From NCBI GenBank assembly GCA_951213105.1, contig OX578146.1, forward strand, positions 50,995,275 to 51,059,274: 64,000 nucleotides of DNA, read 5' to 3'. The first letter of the stretch is position 1; every line of letters begins with the position of its first letter. Positions 46,187 to 58,672 of this stretch are shown here, in pieces. A program made the position numbers and the translations under genes. Origin of the DNA: Amaurobius ferox. Lineage: Eukaryota > Arthropoda > Arachnida > Araneae > Amaurobiidae. The notes below the pieces were generated by a model that had not been told where the DNA came from, did no database searches, and saw only the letters and a program-made list of their open reading frames with translations.

Positions 46187-47480
46187 ATTGGGTAATCGCA
46201 TATTCGTTTGCAATCGATTATATTATTTTCGTAATAGTATTATATTAGTTTCGTAATAGTATCATATTAGTTTCGTAATTCCCGACTGTTTGATCACGGT
46301 ATTGTTAAGGATTGATGATGATAACCACAATCCTTGTATTACTTTATTATCTCGAAATCATACAACAGCATGCTTGTCAATTACCAAATTTGATAATTGG
46401 ATTATCGCGTATTCGTTTGCAATCGATTATATTAGTTTCGTAATAGTATTATATTAGTTTCGTAATTGTCGACTATTTGATAACGGTATCATTAAGGATT
46501 GATGATGATAACCACAATCATTGTATTATTTTATTATCTTGAAATCATACAACAGCATGCTTGCCACTTACTAAATTTGGTAATTGGATAGTGGCTTATT
46601 CGTTTATAATCGATTATATTAATTTTACAATAGTAATTCTCAACTGTTTGATGATGGTAATGGTAAAGGATTGTTGATGGTAACCGCAATCCTATCATTT
46701 TATCTTCGCAAAATTACACAACAGGAATCTTATCAATTACTAAAGCGTATAACATTTGGTTTATAGAGTATCTGACTGTAATAATTGGGTTATACCGTAT
46801 TCATATGCAATCGATTAAATTAGTTTTGTAATAGTAATTGCCAATTGTTTGATGTTGTTAATCGAAATGATTGTTGATGATAATCCAACCCCCCCCCCCC
46901 CCCCCACATTAACCCTATTGTTTTATAGTTACTATCATACAACAGCAATCTTGTCAATTGCTATAGATTTAATAGATATCGTAAGGTCCGTGTCTTATTC
47001 CATCAATGTTAATTTTCTGTTCTAAGATTAGAATACACTTTTATCATGATCTTGAAATTGGGATTGTCGATAGAACAGGATTCACATTTAATACATACAT
47101 AAATCCTTATTTACTACTTTATCATCACAATCACATACAACAGCAATCTTGCCAATTACTAGATTTAATAGAAATGGTAGGGTTTTCCCATGACTTGTTC
47201 TATCAATGTTCATTTTCTATTCTAAGTTCTTAAGAATACACTTTAATCGTAAACATGAAATTTGGAATGACGATTGATCAGGATTTACGTATAAGACATT
47301 AATCCTTACTTATTATTTTATCATCCCAATCATACAATAGCAATCCTGACAATTACTAAGTGTAATAGAGACAGCAAAGTATGTCAGAGTTTTATTGTAT
47401 CAAAGCTAATTTTTCATTCTAATTTTCTGAGAATACAATTCAATCATAATCTTAAATTCGAAATAGTGATAGAAACGTAC
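46187..47480. repeat. Diverged tandem array, about 175-215 bp units
   Basis: The phrase ATCATACAACAGCAATCTTG (with variants) recurs near 46367, 46547, 46722, 46935, 47127 and 47330. It is followed by TCAATTACTAA and, in the first four, by ATTCGTTTGCAATCGATTAT. C17 sits at 46889-46905. Frames here are shadows. Confidence 0.85.
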
Positions 47481-50092
47481 TGAATTGTGACGCCATTATT
47501 CACTGATGTAATGAGATGTACTGTCATGCTTTTAGCAACGCAGTGATTTTATATGGGTTATATGCATGGGCGGATTAGGATTCTGTAGACCCATGGCCTT
47601 AAGGTATTGCGAGGCCACAGTAATATTTTCAAAAAAGGAAAAAAGAAAAGAAAAAATTAAGCTGCCCTCTTTGGACAGTTTATTGAACTTATTGAGAACA
47701 CTCCAAATATATAAACTGTATATTAGTTGAACCATTTTTTAAATAGATAATAGAGTACTTATACTTTGGTACTTATACTCAGCATGGATGCTCTTGGGCT
47801 GTAGCACCTAAAGCCCCTGCCTTTAAAGCTGACCCTGGTCACGTTACAATTTAGTATGGTAATCAGTTACATCCCCACAATATTGCTTGATTTTTTATCT
47901 TTAAAAGTTGGATTTGTATTTTAATTAGATTAATATTTTAATATTTAAAAGTTGGCGACATATATGACAGTTTCGTGTCATTTAAAATGTCACCGAGTGA
48001 GATAAAAAAAAACTACTGGCGTAACTAGATTTTTGGCTCCCTGGAGCGAATAATTTCAAAGTGACCTTTTCCATAATCTCAGAAATACTATACCAAAAAT
48101 GAATGTATAGGCCTTATCCTAAAAGTGTCCTCATTACAAAGGGCACACAATTTCCAGCGATAGCTCCATCCCGCTCCATGACTGAAAACAGAATAATTTT
48201 TTAGTCCAAATTACCGTCTATTCTTTTTTTTTTTTTCGGAAAATTGACCCTTTGACTGTCTCGTGAGTCATATGTGATTGATGCACGGTCCTTTAAGTTT
48301 TTAAAGGGCATTTAAAAGCCCAAATGCCTAGTATTTCATAAGCATAACATCTGGAACAAATCGGAAGCAAAACCGTCAATAAACATTGGAAACAGTCAAT
48401 AAAACATTGGAAACGATCAATAAACATAAGTATAACATTCTCAAAGGGTTAAAAATTAACATCATTATTATTATTTTTTTTTTTTTACAATGTTTTTGTA
48501 TAGAGCCTTTTATTTTAAAACCTTATAAAGAAAAAAAAACTCCAGTCCTCCTTTCACGCCACGTTCCATATATGAAAAGAGCAAAAGTTTGCATAGCACG
48601 AAATCTTATCTAATCCTAATATACCACCTCCTGATTGTCAATGGTCACACACGCGTAAGCTCAGAACGTTCAGTTCAGGTCCAGTAATCAATAGCCTCGG
48701 TCCGATTGTCAAAAGCTTTTAGCTTGACATTAATGCAAAAATATCCCTGTAGATGGCGCTAGCAAACTGTATTTCATCTTTCATCACTGTTGAGTGAGTT
48801 TCAGGCCCGGGAGAAACAATAGAAATTTAGTAACGTAACATACACAGAAATAAATATGTATTGTTTTGATTGCACTTTGCACTCTTTGCTTTTTTGAAAT
48901 GAACAGATGTGTCAGTCAAATACGTCTGCGTTTCTGTGCATTAAATGATGTGCTGTAAAAAAGAAAATTATAGACATTTTTACATACGAAACTTTAAAAT
49001 CAATATTACACGTTGGGTTATAATGCCGTCACTCGGAAAAATGATCTCAATTGGCGTCTCTCCGTATCTTCAACCACATTATACAGGCGAATATATCTGA
49101 AACACAATATAGAAATATTATAGAAAATATTTTGCATATATTTTTGATCAAAGGTTTTGCATGATTATAGAAAAGATTTTGCAACACTATTACAGAATGT
49201 AACATTTTTAATGTTTATTATACTAAAACCAGAGCCGGTTCAAAGTCCGGTGCAGCCCGGGACGCCGTTACAGATTGGCGTCAAAATCCATATTAATAAT
49301 TTACAAATATGAATTTTTTGGTTGTGTTAATAAGTAATAGTAGCATTTTTCTCTTTTTAACTTTTTGTAAATAAAAACAGCAATAATTTTGATTAAGTGT
49401 GGTATTATGAAGACTTGGAAGGATCTCTGAGAGAATTAAACAATATTTATTTAAACTATAAATTATGCAGAATAAAATTGTCAATACAATAGCAAATTAG
49501 ATATTAAACAAAATAGAATATTTCAACAGACTGAAATTTATTTTACCTCCCAATTTATTTTTGTTTCCATATATTCTGTATCCTGTTCTACAACTAAGTA
49601 TTTTCTTATTACTTCTACTCAGAATTAAGGAACTTTAATTTAAAAATAATGAAAAGTACATGCACTAAACACTACACCTTCCTGTTCTGCAAATGAGAAC
49701 AGGTGGAACTTCACTACTACTAGCGACACCTAGACATAATTTTCAAAGACAGGACTTTTGTCCTTCTCTTTAACTCCATAACATGAGTATGGCCTGCACG
49801 TATATCAAGCGTGGGCGAAGACTTGAAAAATTAATGGGGTTCCGGAAATTTTAAATTGAATAACCTTGCATTTTTCAAAGGATTTAAAATTGATTAAATT
49901 TCAGTCAGTCAGATTATCTGCCACAATAAAGCGTCTGAAATGCTAAAATGAAGCAAATTACAGTTAAGTACAGAAAAATATTTTTTTTTTCTCGAGATAA
50001 TAATTTATTTCATTTATTTTGCTTTTATAGGCACAACATTATTTATTATATACAATATATATATAGTGTGTGAATTTCCAACTCAATTATCT
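47481..50092. other. Intergenic AT-rich DNA, no gene seen
   Basis: About 2.6 kb with transposon-like phrases (ATGGGCGGATTAGGATTCTG at 47568; CAGAGCCGGTTCAAAGTCCG at 49231) but no paired ends. A CTCF-like motif lies at 48750. No supported exon. Confidence 0.45.
48750..48764. promoter_or_regulatory. CTCF-like motif
   Basis: TAGATGGCGCTAGCA is close to the insect CTCF core AGRTGGCGCYA. Motif match only, with no gene nearby to interpret it. Confidence 0.35.
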
Positions 50093-50480
50093 GTTGTTGT
50101 TGTTGAGACCCAGACCGTCCGACCTACCAGAAAGGTGTAAGGTAACCGTTTGGACAGCCGGGAAGTGCCACCCAATTTAGACCGGAACCCAGTGGGGGAG
50201 GCATCCACAGGGACCGTACCCTCCTTCCCCTACCACCAACCTCTCGGAAGGACTTATGGACCCACATGTTTAATGTTATCGTACTCCGCATGAACACGGC
50301 GGCAGTTGTGGCAGCGTGCAAATCCAGCGCGCAAACCACCGGACTACCGCGCCCGAAATGTGCCAACAGCACGCGGTGTTCCCAGGTGGTCACCCACCCA
50401 AATACTAACCGGGCCCGATGCTGCTTGACTTCGGTGATCTAACGAGAACCGGTGTTTTCAGCACGGTAGGGCCGTTGGCT
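50093..50480 (-). mobile_element. SINE, 5S rRNA head, full length
   Basis: Minus strand: 5S-like head 50480-50361, decayed tRNA box A, common body, (AAC)n tail. It is close to the 36.9-kb copy. Only ATCTG is shared by the immediate flanks, so the target duplication is unclear. Confidence 0.92.
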
Positions 50481-51604
50481 AAAACCCATCTGTGTAAAAG
50501 TAGCAAAAAAGAAATATGCAAAATTTATTTTTAGGTATTTTTACTAATGTTAAAAATGCCAACAAATTTCTCTGTAAGTCATTCCTGAGTTAATCTTAAA
50601 TTCAGAATACAATAAACAGCTTAAGAGATAAATTTCCATACGCACTTTACATATAATAAACAGGGAATGAATAATGAAAAACTTGAATTGATAACAAAAA
50701 CAAAATGTATGCATATATGCGTACATTTTCCCCACTAAATATGTACAACAACATTAGGGGTTTAAGGAACCCACAACAAAAATATTGGGGATTCAAAAGT
50801 GCCTCGATCCCATGAAGTCGGCGCCGTTGATATCAAGAAAGGGAATGCCTTCTATCGGATGACAGGAATTGTAGTAATCAGTATATAGTAACTAAAAATC
50901 AAAATATTTGCAAGTGATTTAAGAGCATCAACAAATTATATAATATATTTAACTACTAATAATAATCATTTAACTTCACGATTCTGAAAAGTAATTTTAT
51001 TGCACGTATCATGCATAGATTAGAAAAATGAAATTTGTGAATTTTTCATCGGAAAATCGCTATGCCCAAAATTCCAATCGCGAAAAAGAAAAATCGCAGA
51101 AATGGGGAATTTTTTAATTTGGTTAACACGATTCCATTATTTTTTTACCCTTTTCTTCTCTAAACAATAAAACAACTGAACCCATCTGATATACATTTGA
51201 CGAATTCCAACCTGTCGATAAATAGTAAAAATTGACATATTTTCGACTTTGATACAATTTCAGGCATCTGGCAGCTTCCTGTCGCCCTGTGACGTCACAC
51301 ATCACGGACCAATAATACTTCCGCAGTGCAAAGGTGCGCTTTCTGCTTGGAGGGAGAGGAGGATAGTTTCAGGTTTTATGGAGAGCTATTCTTTGAGCAG
51401 CTGTTGAACTAAATTGTTTTGCTCTTTACAAACACTTACAGGTGTGATGCATACATGTTTGAAAGCAACTGGTAAAGCTGCAGTAAATGAATAAAAAATG
51501 AAAAGTTTTTATTCCAGATTAAAATAAAAATCTGATATAGACTTCACACGACTTTCACTACATATTCATACATTTTACTTCATATATTTCATAATGCATT
51601 ATCG
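50481..51604. other. Intergenic AT-rich DNA, no gene seen
   Basis: 51532-51565 (AATCTGATATAGACTTCACA then CGACTTTCAC) is an end fragment of the hairpin-ended family. Frames at 50550-50735 and 51123-51305 lack support. Confidence 0.45.
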
Positions 51605-51895
51605 CAAGAGACATATATGAAATTATTATAATTATCATTTACAAAAAATTAGCACATGACTTATACGAAATTAATGTATAATTTATATGAAATTATTATA
51701 ATTATCATTTACAAAAAATTAGCACATGACTTATACGAAATTAATGTATAACTTATATGAAATTATTATAATTATCATTTACATGAAATTAGCATATAAC
51801 TTATATGAAATTAATGCATAACTTACATGAAATTATTATAATTATATTTTATGTAAAATTAACGCATAACTTATATGAAATTATACCCAATTTGC
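51605..51895. repeat. 70-bp tandem repeat, about four units
   Basis: GAAATTATTATAATTATCAT starts at 51619, 51689, 51759 and 51829, a strict 70-bp period. The first two units are nearly identical; the last two drift. Confidence 0.95.
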
Positions 51896-52867
51896 TGTTA
51901 TGAATATAATTTCCTTTTCCAGTGATTTACCGCATTTTAAAGCCGTTCCAAGTCGCAAAAAAATACCCCCAAATCTCCCGAATTTGCATATTCCGAGGAT
52001 ACCGGATACGATGCAAAAGTAACTTGTGGCAAATTTAGTTATAAATAATCAACAACGTTCATACAAATTTCTCGCTGTGCCCCAAAGTGTCTTTGAGCCT
52101 AATAGATAATCCGGCCATTACCCACAGGTATAATAGAAATAAATTGTTTTAATCGAACAAAACTGCTCAAGTAAGATGATCTTAATTTCTCCTTGAATAA
52201 ATTAGGAGCCTTTTATATCTATCTATATCTTGGAATGTCATAATCATCCCCCAACAACGAAACACTCGACAGATTTTTACGTCGTCCGTTGTTTTTAATA
52301 ATTGCGCTTGAAGAATCAAATTATTTTTCTTTTCCTTCAATTAAACCTTTCCTCAAAGAAACTTCTTTTCTCTTTTCTGTTGTTCAACGATCAAACGTGA
52401 TTAAGTAATTACTGAGTAAATATGATTTATATAAGTACCAGACGTTTAAAATCAGTTTCAAATTATCTCTGCTTATTATCAATTTGTTGCGTGTTGCAAT
52501 TTTAAATGCACGAATCCAGACGATTTTTTTTAACGCGAAAGTCGCAATAAAAGTTGCAGTGAATTTGATATTGCTGTGAGAATTTTTTTTTTTTAATTGG
52601 TAGACTGTATTGCTTTCCTTGCAATACATAGTATCGTAAAAGGGAAAATACTGTGCTAGGGTAAAACACGACTGTCGAATTTTTATGTATCTTCCCCATG
52701 GCGTTAGAGGGAAGGAAGGAGATAAAACGTCTATGGATGAATATCTTGAAAACACCATAATGCTCTGAGAAATATATCTAGGTGTCACTAGCGTAAGGAA
52801 CGTCCCATCTGTTTTTCTCATTTGATACAAGAAAGCGTAGTGTTTATGTATCCTATATGTATTTTTG
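51896..52867. other. Intergenic, no gene seen
   Basis: 52612-52655 (GCTTTCCTTGCAATACATAG...AGGGAAAATACTG) is a start fragment of the hairpin-ended family. The 148-codon minus-strand frame at 52384-52830 overlaps this fragment and shows no domain, so I do not call it. Confidence 0.45.
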
Positions 52868-53020
52868 AGTGTATATGTATTGTATGTATATGTATTGCAT
52901 ATGTATAGTAGTGTATATGTATTGTATATGTATTGTATATGTATAGTAGTGTATATGTATAGTAGTGTATATGTATTGTATAGTAGTGTATATGCATTGT
53001 ATAGTAGTGTATATGTATTT
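52868..53020. repeat. GTATATGTATTGTATAGTA minisatellite
   Basis: Irregular chain of GTATATGTATTGTA and GTATATGTATAGTA words. Repetitive Ile-Tyr-Thr frames on the minus strand are shadows. Confidence 0.92.
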
Positions 53021-53051
53021 TTGATAATTTTCCAATTAAAATTTTACAATT

Positions 53052-53126
53052 ATGAGTAGAAGTAGCAAATGTTTTGATCCTGGTTGTAAAACAGGGTACA
53101 AAATAAATGGAGACAGAAACAACTGA
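53052..53126 (+). pseudogene. THAP-like exon relic
   Basis: ATG at 53052 gives MSRSSKCFDPGCKTGYKI then NGDRNN and TGA. K-C-X4-C-X2-GY-X2-N is the N-terminal pattern of many THAP domains, Cys7 and Cys12 being the putative zinc ligands. A GTAAAA donor-like site follows four bases after the stop, so the stop (or a small indel) would break an exon of the usual length. It is too short for certainty and could be chance. Confidence 0.35.
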
Positions 53127-53577
53127 AAGGTAAAATAAATTTGAATACGTAGGAATATTCTTTATTGGGTTATAATTTGCATTGCACTGGTAATATATTT
53201 TTTTCCATGATCAGTTTAAATAAACATTGTTTAATTCAATACGAGCCTTTCGCCATAGAAATACATACAATGTGGTGGGACTTATTTTACCCCCCAGCCC
53301 CACCTACATTATTATCTCAAATGATTTTGGCATTTCCCCAACATGAAGTTTTAACTCTTTTACTTTACGTCGATGGATAGTGGTGTAACAACCTTAAAAT
53401 TTAAAGATTAAACAATAACTAACGGTGAAAAAAATCGAGAAATGAAAAGTAATATTAACAGTTAAACAATTAACAATAATATTTTGCTACATTCATGATC
53501 GTATGATATATATATGTATATATCCATACATGTCTTTTATGTAGTAGTAACATTTCCACATAGGGTAAGGTACACAT

Positions 53578-53609
<32 letters not shown>

Positions 53610-54395
53610 TGCTATAGAAAATTCTCCCTTCCAACAAAAATAAATAAATAAATAATGAAATAAATGATGAAAGATCTTCAATTTTCAAAAGTGACACCTG
53701 GCGGCAAGGTGTGAATAATGGCTGATGGGACTCTTCCTTCCGTTGCCACCGTACTTAGATATTCTGATGGGAGGGGGGGGGGATAGAGAGGGGAATAAAT
53801 AAATCATTCTTGGGGAAGAGATTGTAAAAAATTTCTGCCGGGGAACAGTAAGTTAAAGTAAAAATAAGTGATTTCAGATCATAAAATTTATCAGATATAC
53901 ATATATTTTTTGTAAAACTGTTTAGTTATTTACATAAAACTTCTGGGGTAGCCACATATTTTGACTGTTTTATTAATACTGCATTCTTAGCATTGTTAAA
54001 TACACATCCAATAGTCTGTGAGATGGGACAATAGAATGCCTTGACAGAGGATGCACATTGCACATACAAACATTGTCCGCGCGTAAATCGGCCTTGGCGT
54101 CGATCTCTCTCTTGGCAGGTTTGTTTTGCGCCTACCGCGCCAAGAATTAATCAGTTATATTTTTGATATTGATAAGAGAGGTCATACCATCCAGCACTGA
54201 AGCCTGGATAATATAATGGGACCTCAGATTTCTTTAATTATTTGCATCAATTGTAAATAAGTTGTAAATAGTGTATATAGTCTGTATATACTCTAATAAA
54301 TCATATTAAAAGTTATTGCATACAGTCCATTACTGAGCTATCGTCGAACAAACATATTATACGAATATATATTTGGAAAACATAGTTAACAGTGG
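53127..54395. other. Intergenic with (AT), (AC) and (AAAT) microsatellites
   Basis: (AT)-rich run at 53505-53523, (CA) then (TA) at 53573-53610, (AAAT)n at 53637-53656, G10 at 53773-53782. No supported gene; frames at 53470-53697 pass through these repeats. Confidence 0.5.
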
Positions 54396-54453
54396 TGTCG
54401 TCAGGAGGGGATTATAACCCACCTGACGACAAGTATCATTTCACAGAAATGAT
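54396..54453. repeat. Two adjacent perfect hairpins
   Basis: TGTCGTCAGG (54396-54405) pairs with CCTGACGACA (54422-54431). Directly after, ATCATTTC (54435-54442) pairs with GAAATGAT (54446-54453). Confidence 0.8.
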
Positions 54454-54489
54454 ATTTGGAGAACTGGGGAATAAAATATTTAGTTACCC

Positions 54490-54496
54490 CCCATAC

Positions 54497-54527
<31 letters not shown>

Positions 54528-54551
54528 AAATAAAAATAAATATATAAATAA
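54490..54551. repeat. A-rich AAAT/AATA low-complexity tract
   Basis: A16 followed by repeated TAAATAAA words. Confidence 0.85.
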
Positions 54552-54773
54552 AAATATCTGGCAAAGCTATACTGATAATTTATACTTTCTTATGAGCAAT
54601 AAAACAGTTTTTATTAACAACAATCGGTAAAAATATGTTTAATTCAAATATTTGACTCTTACGCGTTACCAAATCGGAAAAATACTTTTGAAGTTACTAT
54701 AAAAATGAATTACTTGAGAACGAAATCTATAAATATTATCTATAAATATATTATACTTTTTTATTCTTATCCC

Positions 54774-54893
54774 TTACTAGAACGAATTACCCACGGCTGC
54801 TCGGGTAATAAGCTCCCGCTACTTAAATAATACAGTTGCAGTCAGATAACGCGACACTCGATTTACAAATCGCCTGTTTCGAATCAAAATCAT
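54774..54893 (-). mobile_element. Helitron-like 3' end, reverse orientation
   Basis: Minus strand: AAACAGGCGATTTGTAAATC...GCGTTATCTGACTG...TTTAAGTAGCGGGAGCTTAT...ACCCGAGCAGCCGTGGGTAA then TTCGTTCTAGT. It ends in CTAG before T with an ACCC/GGGT stem, like 14655-14766. Confidence 0.45.
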
Positions 54894-55107
54894 TCGTACT
54901 TTTTGTTTTCATCTAAATCCGCAAAACCCAGATTCGAAAATCTTTTTCACGCTTTTGTTTTTGAAAATTAATAGAAAAAGAGAAAAAATTAGTAATTAAA
55001 AAATTTTGTTTTTGTTAGAATGTAAAGATATACACCCATATGTTTGCCAAACTTTTGAATTGTGCTAATCTTACTTTTTCGGAGGCGGCGGAATAAGTAA
55101 ATAAAAA

Positions 55108-55185
55108 ATAAAACTTGCATATTTCGATGCACTTAAAAATAAATAAACAAACATAAAGAACTGTCCTACGGATTATGTTTAAATA
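55108..55185 (+). repeat. Dispersed repeat, copy at 57648-57725
   Basis: ACTTGCATATTTCGATGCAC...AATAAATAAACAAAC...AAGAACTGTCCTACGGATT is repeated in the same orientation 2.5 kb away. Confidence 0.75.
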
Positions 55186-55186
55186 T

Positions 55187-55258
55187 CATGTGATCCAAGT
55201 CAGTCATATGACCCAAGTATTAAGTCATGTGACCCAAGTATTAAGTCATGTGACCCAA
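55187..55258. repeat. CATGTGACC tandem repeat, 21-bp period
   Basis: CATRTGACCCAAGTATTAAGT units at 55205, 55226 and 55247, with a first variant at 55187. Each carries an E-box CATGTG or CATATG. Confidence 0.85.
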
Positions 55259-55795
55259 CCGTCACGGATGTAATGGCAATTGATTTAAAACTTGTACATC
55301 CTAATGAGGAGGAAAACTTAAGGAGCAGGAAAATTCAAGGAGCAGAAAAACTTCTGGAAACTTATCTAACAGGAACACTTCTGAAAACTTAAGGAGCAGG
55401 AAAATTTCCGAAAACTTAATTAACAGGAAATCTTCTGAAACTTTAAGGAGCAGGACAACTTCTGAAAACTTAAGGAGCAGGATAAAGAGAGATATTCCGC
55501 AATTGCAACCGTCTCTGTAATGACAATTGATTTAAAACGTGTAAATCTTAAGGAGCAGGAAAACTTAAGGATCAGGGAAATTTAAGGAGCAGGGAAATTT
55601 AAGGAGCAGGGAAATTTAAGGAGCAGAAAAACTTCTGAAAACATAATTAACAGGAAAACTTCTGAAAACTTAAGGAGCAGGAAACCTTCCGAAAACTTAA
55701 TTAACAGGAAATCTTCTGAAAACTTAAGGAGCAGGACAACTTCTGAAAACTTATGGAGCAGAATAAAGAGAGATATTCCGTAATTGCACCAATAC
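55259..55795. repeat. 27-30-bp minisatellite in a two-level arrangement
   Basis: The unit is roughly CTTCTGAAAACTTAAGGAGCAGGAAAA, many copies. Two larger blocks each begin with a TAATGRCAATTGATTTAAAA then CKTGTAMATC leader (55269; 55518). Each ends with ATAAAGAGAGATATTCCG (about 55482-55499; 55763-55780), giving a higher-order repeat of about 250-280 bp. Confidence 0.9.
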
Positions 55796-58672
55796 AGAAT
55801 ATCAATGCATTTGAAAATCGTATGGACAACTTGTATAACATAAAAAAAAAAAAAATATCGGCTTTTTCTATATAGTATTTTGGAAATGCATCTATATTAT
55901 TCCACACAGTCAAATTTCCCACACGCTTTAACGCCAAGTTTCAAAGGTGTATTCTTTTAAAATCCGCTGTGATAGATTGGTCGCGATGAGACGATACGAC
56001 AATTTTGACGTCCAGGAATATTTTGCTTTTATGCTCCGAGACAGAAAAATGATAAATCAATATTAAAGACGCATCTTAAAAACTCTTCAGATAACTCAAG
56101 GCTATTGTCGGCAAGCCAAAAAGATGAAGATTGAGATGCTTGGAATTTCGATAAAGATGCAATATTTCATCCAGAATTTAAAACATTTTTTCAATTCGGT
56201 ATTCATTTAAGGAAGTAAAATATCCTAACACATAATTTCTTTATACCGGATTTTAAGTTATTTTTTTACTTGATATTATACACTTACGAGATATTTTTAG
56301 AATATACTTGTTATTTTACATCATAAAAATTTTCTGTCGTTATTATTATTATCATAGTTATTGTCGTTATTGTATTCTTTTGCAGTTATTATTGTTCTAC
56401 TCCTTTTGAGGTTATTGTTGTTTTATTCTTTTTTGCTCTCACTGCATCTCTCTTGCGCTTTTTTTCGTAATAGTTATGTTTGTTTTTATTATTACTCTTT
56501 GGTGTTATTGCTCTACCGCTGTAAAATGTTCTTCATATTTTTTATCTTGTTATTTATATTACTTTTCTTGTTCTTGTTCGTTTATGGGAAAATTCAATGC
56601 AAAGTAATAAAAATATACTTACGTTTTGCATTTCAATAATACGTGTTCATTGGATTTTGTAATCATATATAAAAAACATTAACTGGAACTAAAAGATATA
56701 TCAGAATTGTACAGAAATTCAGTTTTCAAATCTTAATTTTAAGTTTCTAAGTTAGATAAGATGTGAGAGAAACACATATTAGCTTCTATTCTGTATTATA
56801 ATGAAAGCTCGCTTGAGTGAAATTGCCAGTTTTACTGCGTGAATTATACTCGTATCTTTAACTTAATATTATGGCGGTAAAATAGTAGCTTAGTTATAAA
56901 ATAGTAGCTGAGTGGTAAAAAATTAGCTGAGAAATCAATAATGATTCTTGAAAAAGAAATGCTTAAAGTTTGAATTTTTTCTTTATATTCTTTTATCTCG
57001 ATTGGTGCCTTTTTATTTCTGATATTTCACGGAATTTTGAATATAATGCCGCGCAGCTCGTTCCTGCATTTTAGAAGGGAAACGAGATTTTTTTTATTGT
57101 GAAAAGTACGATTGCTTTCTCACCAATCCCCTTCAAGCGGGGGGATCCCCCTATAGTATACCTCTGACAGACTGTATAATAATAAAAGTAAAAGTCAGTA
57201 AAAACTCTGTCTATTATGCTTGGTCCAAATTTGGCGTATAATTCAATATTTTTAAAAATAAATTTAAATTCCTTAATATTCCGTCGCCTTATGGGAATTA
57301 TTAATGTTATATTTCTGTTTCAAAATATGGAGATTATCCCTGTTTGCTGGACAGGTACGTTTTGTAGGGGGTGGGCCTCTTCTCAAACCAAAGCGCATTC
57401 CCGGACCGATAGAATTTCCAAACTTTCTACTACACACCGGTGAATTTTATAAAATTCCCGACCTGAAAAATTTTAATTTTTCAATATTTGAAATTAAAAA
57501 ATTAGAATAATACGAATCGTCAATTTTTCGACGCAACAATATAAAAATCAAATGACATAAAGTGAGTATATTTCGATGTATTTCCGAATTTTTTTTTTTT
57601 TTTTTTTTTTAATTAATATGAAGGAACACGATTCAGTTTAAAACTCGGATAAACTTGCATATTTCGATTCATTTAATAAATAAACAAATATCAAGAACTG
57701 TCCTACGGATTCAGTTTAAAACTCTTTGGAAATAATGTAAATCGATATTTTCAATGGTGTCAAGGTATAAACTCTGTGATAATATTTCCGATCAATAAGA
57801 AACCGATTTGAGTGAAAATTGCTTAAAATGGAGCTTTAAAATAAAATAACTAGAAAAACCCAATTAGAAGTAAAGTAAAAAAAAAGTCACTCTGATGTGT
57901 TTTTGGGACCCTGACAAGTTCAGAATTTCTCAGCATGGATTTTATAGAAAACAAAAAACAATTAATATAAACTAATTACTATTCAAACAACCTGAGGTTT
58001 CAATCCCGGGAAAAATATATTTATATTAAAACGATCCAATTTCCCACTTCGTCTTTCATTCCGTATCACTTTACCTTTAATCCAATTAAACGCTTTCACT
58101 GACGAGCAACATGCTAAAGAATCCAATTGAGCACCAATACACGCGAGCGCTCACTAGCTGTCCGTACGAGGAGGTGCACCAGAAGCTATTTTCTCCCCTC
58201 CGAGAGGGGGATGAGGGCCCCTCCGCTCCTCTTCGTTTCGAGGGTCGTTAATTCTTGGCGGGAGCAGATGAAAGAAAACAGAGGGAGCAGAAAATCTGAG
58301 GCAAGGGAAATGGATAGAGTGCATGCATCCTCTATTGTTTGAAACACAGAAGTGTGTTTGGGTTTGTATTTCATACTCCTTATTGGCATTTGTGGAGCGT
58401 TTAAGAAGAAATGCTTGGTGTGTTTTAGGAAGTATAAGCTATAGGGAATGGTTTAAAACGAACTTTCGGCTATTGCTTTTGGCAGAATTTAATTGCAATT
58501 TAGAAAATAAAATTATTTTGTATGGGAAAGTAAAGGGGGATATTTATAGGTAATAATCTGCGTGTTTTCTTTCTCTAGAAATAGAAACATATTATATGTA
58601 AGGGAAAGTAATGTAATAGGGACAACAATCTGATTCTGGGATTTTATCATAATTGCAGGCTTTGAGCAACTT
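55796..58672. other. Intergenic; GC-richer patch at 58130-58340
   Basis: Mostly AT-rich. GGGGGATCCCCC palindrome at 57140-57151; T-run at 57590-57610. The 58130-58340 patch (ACACGCGAGCGCTCACTAGC, TCCCCTCCGAGAGGGGGATG) is richer in CpG, but no frame in it shows a domain. Confidence 0.45.

Noticed and set aside
52384..52830. 148-codon minus-strand frame
   Set aside because: The longest non-repeat-looking frame apart from the 15.5-kb region, but it runs over a transposon fragment, is rich in AT-driven residues and shows no motif or splice sites.
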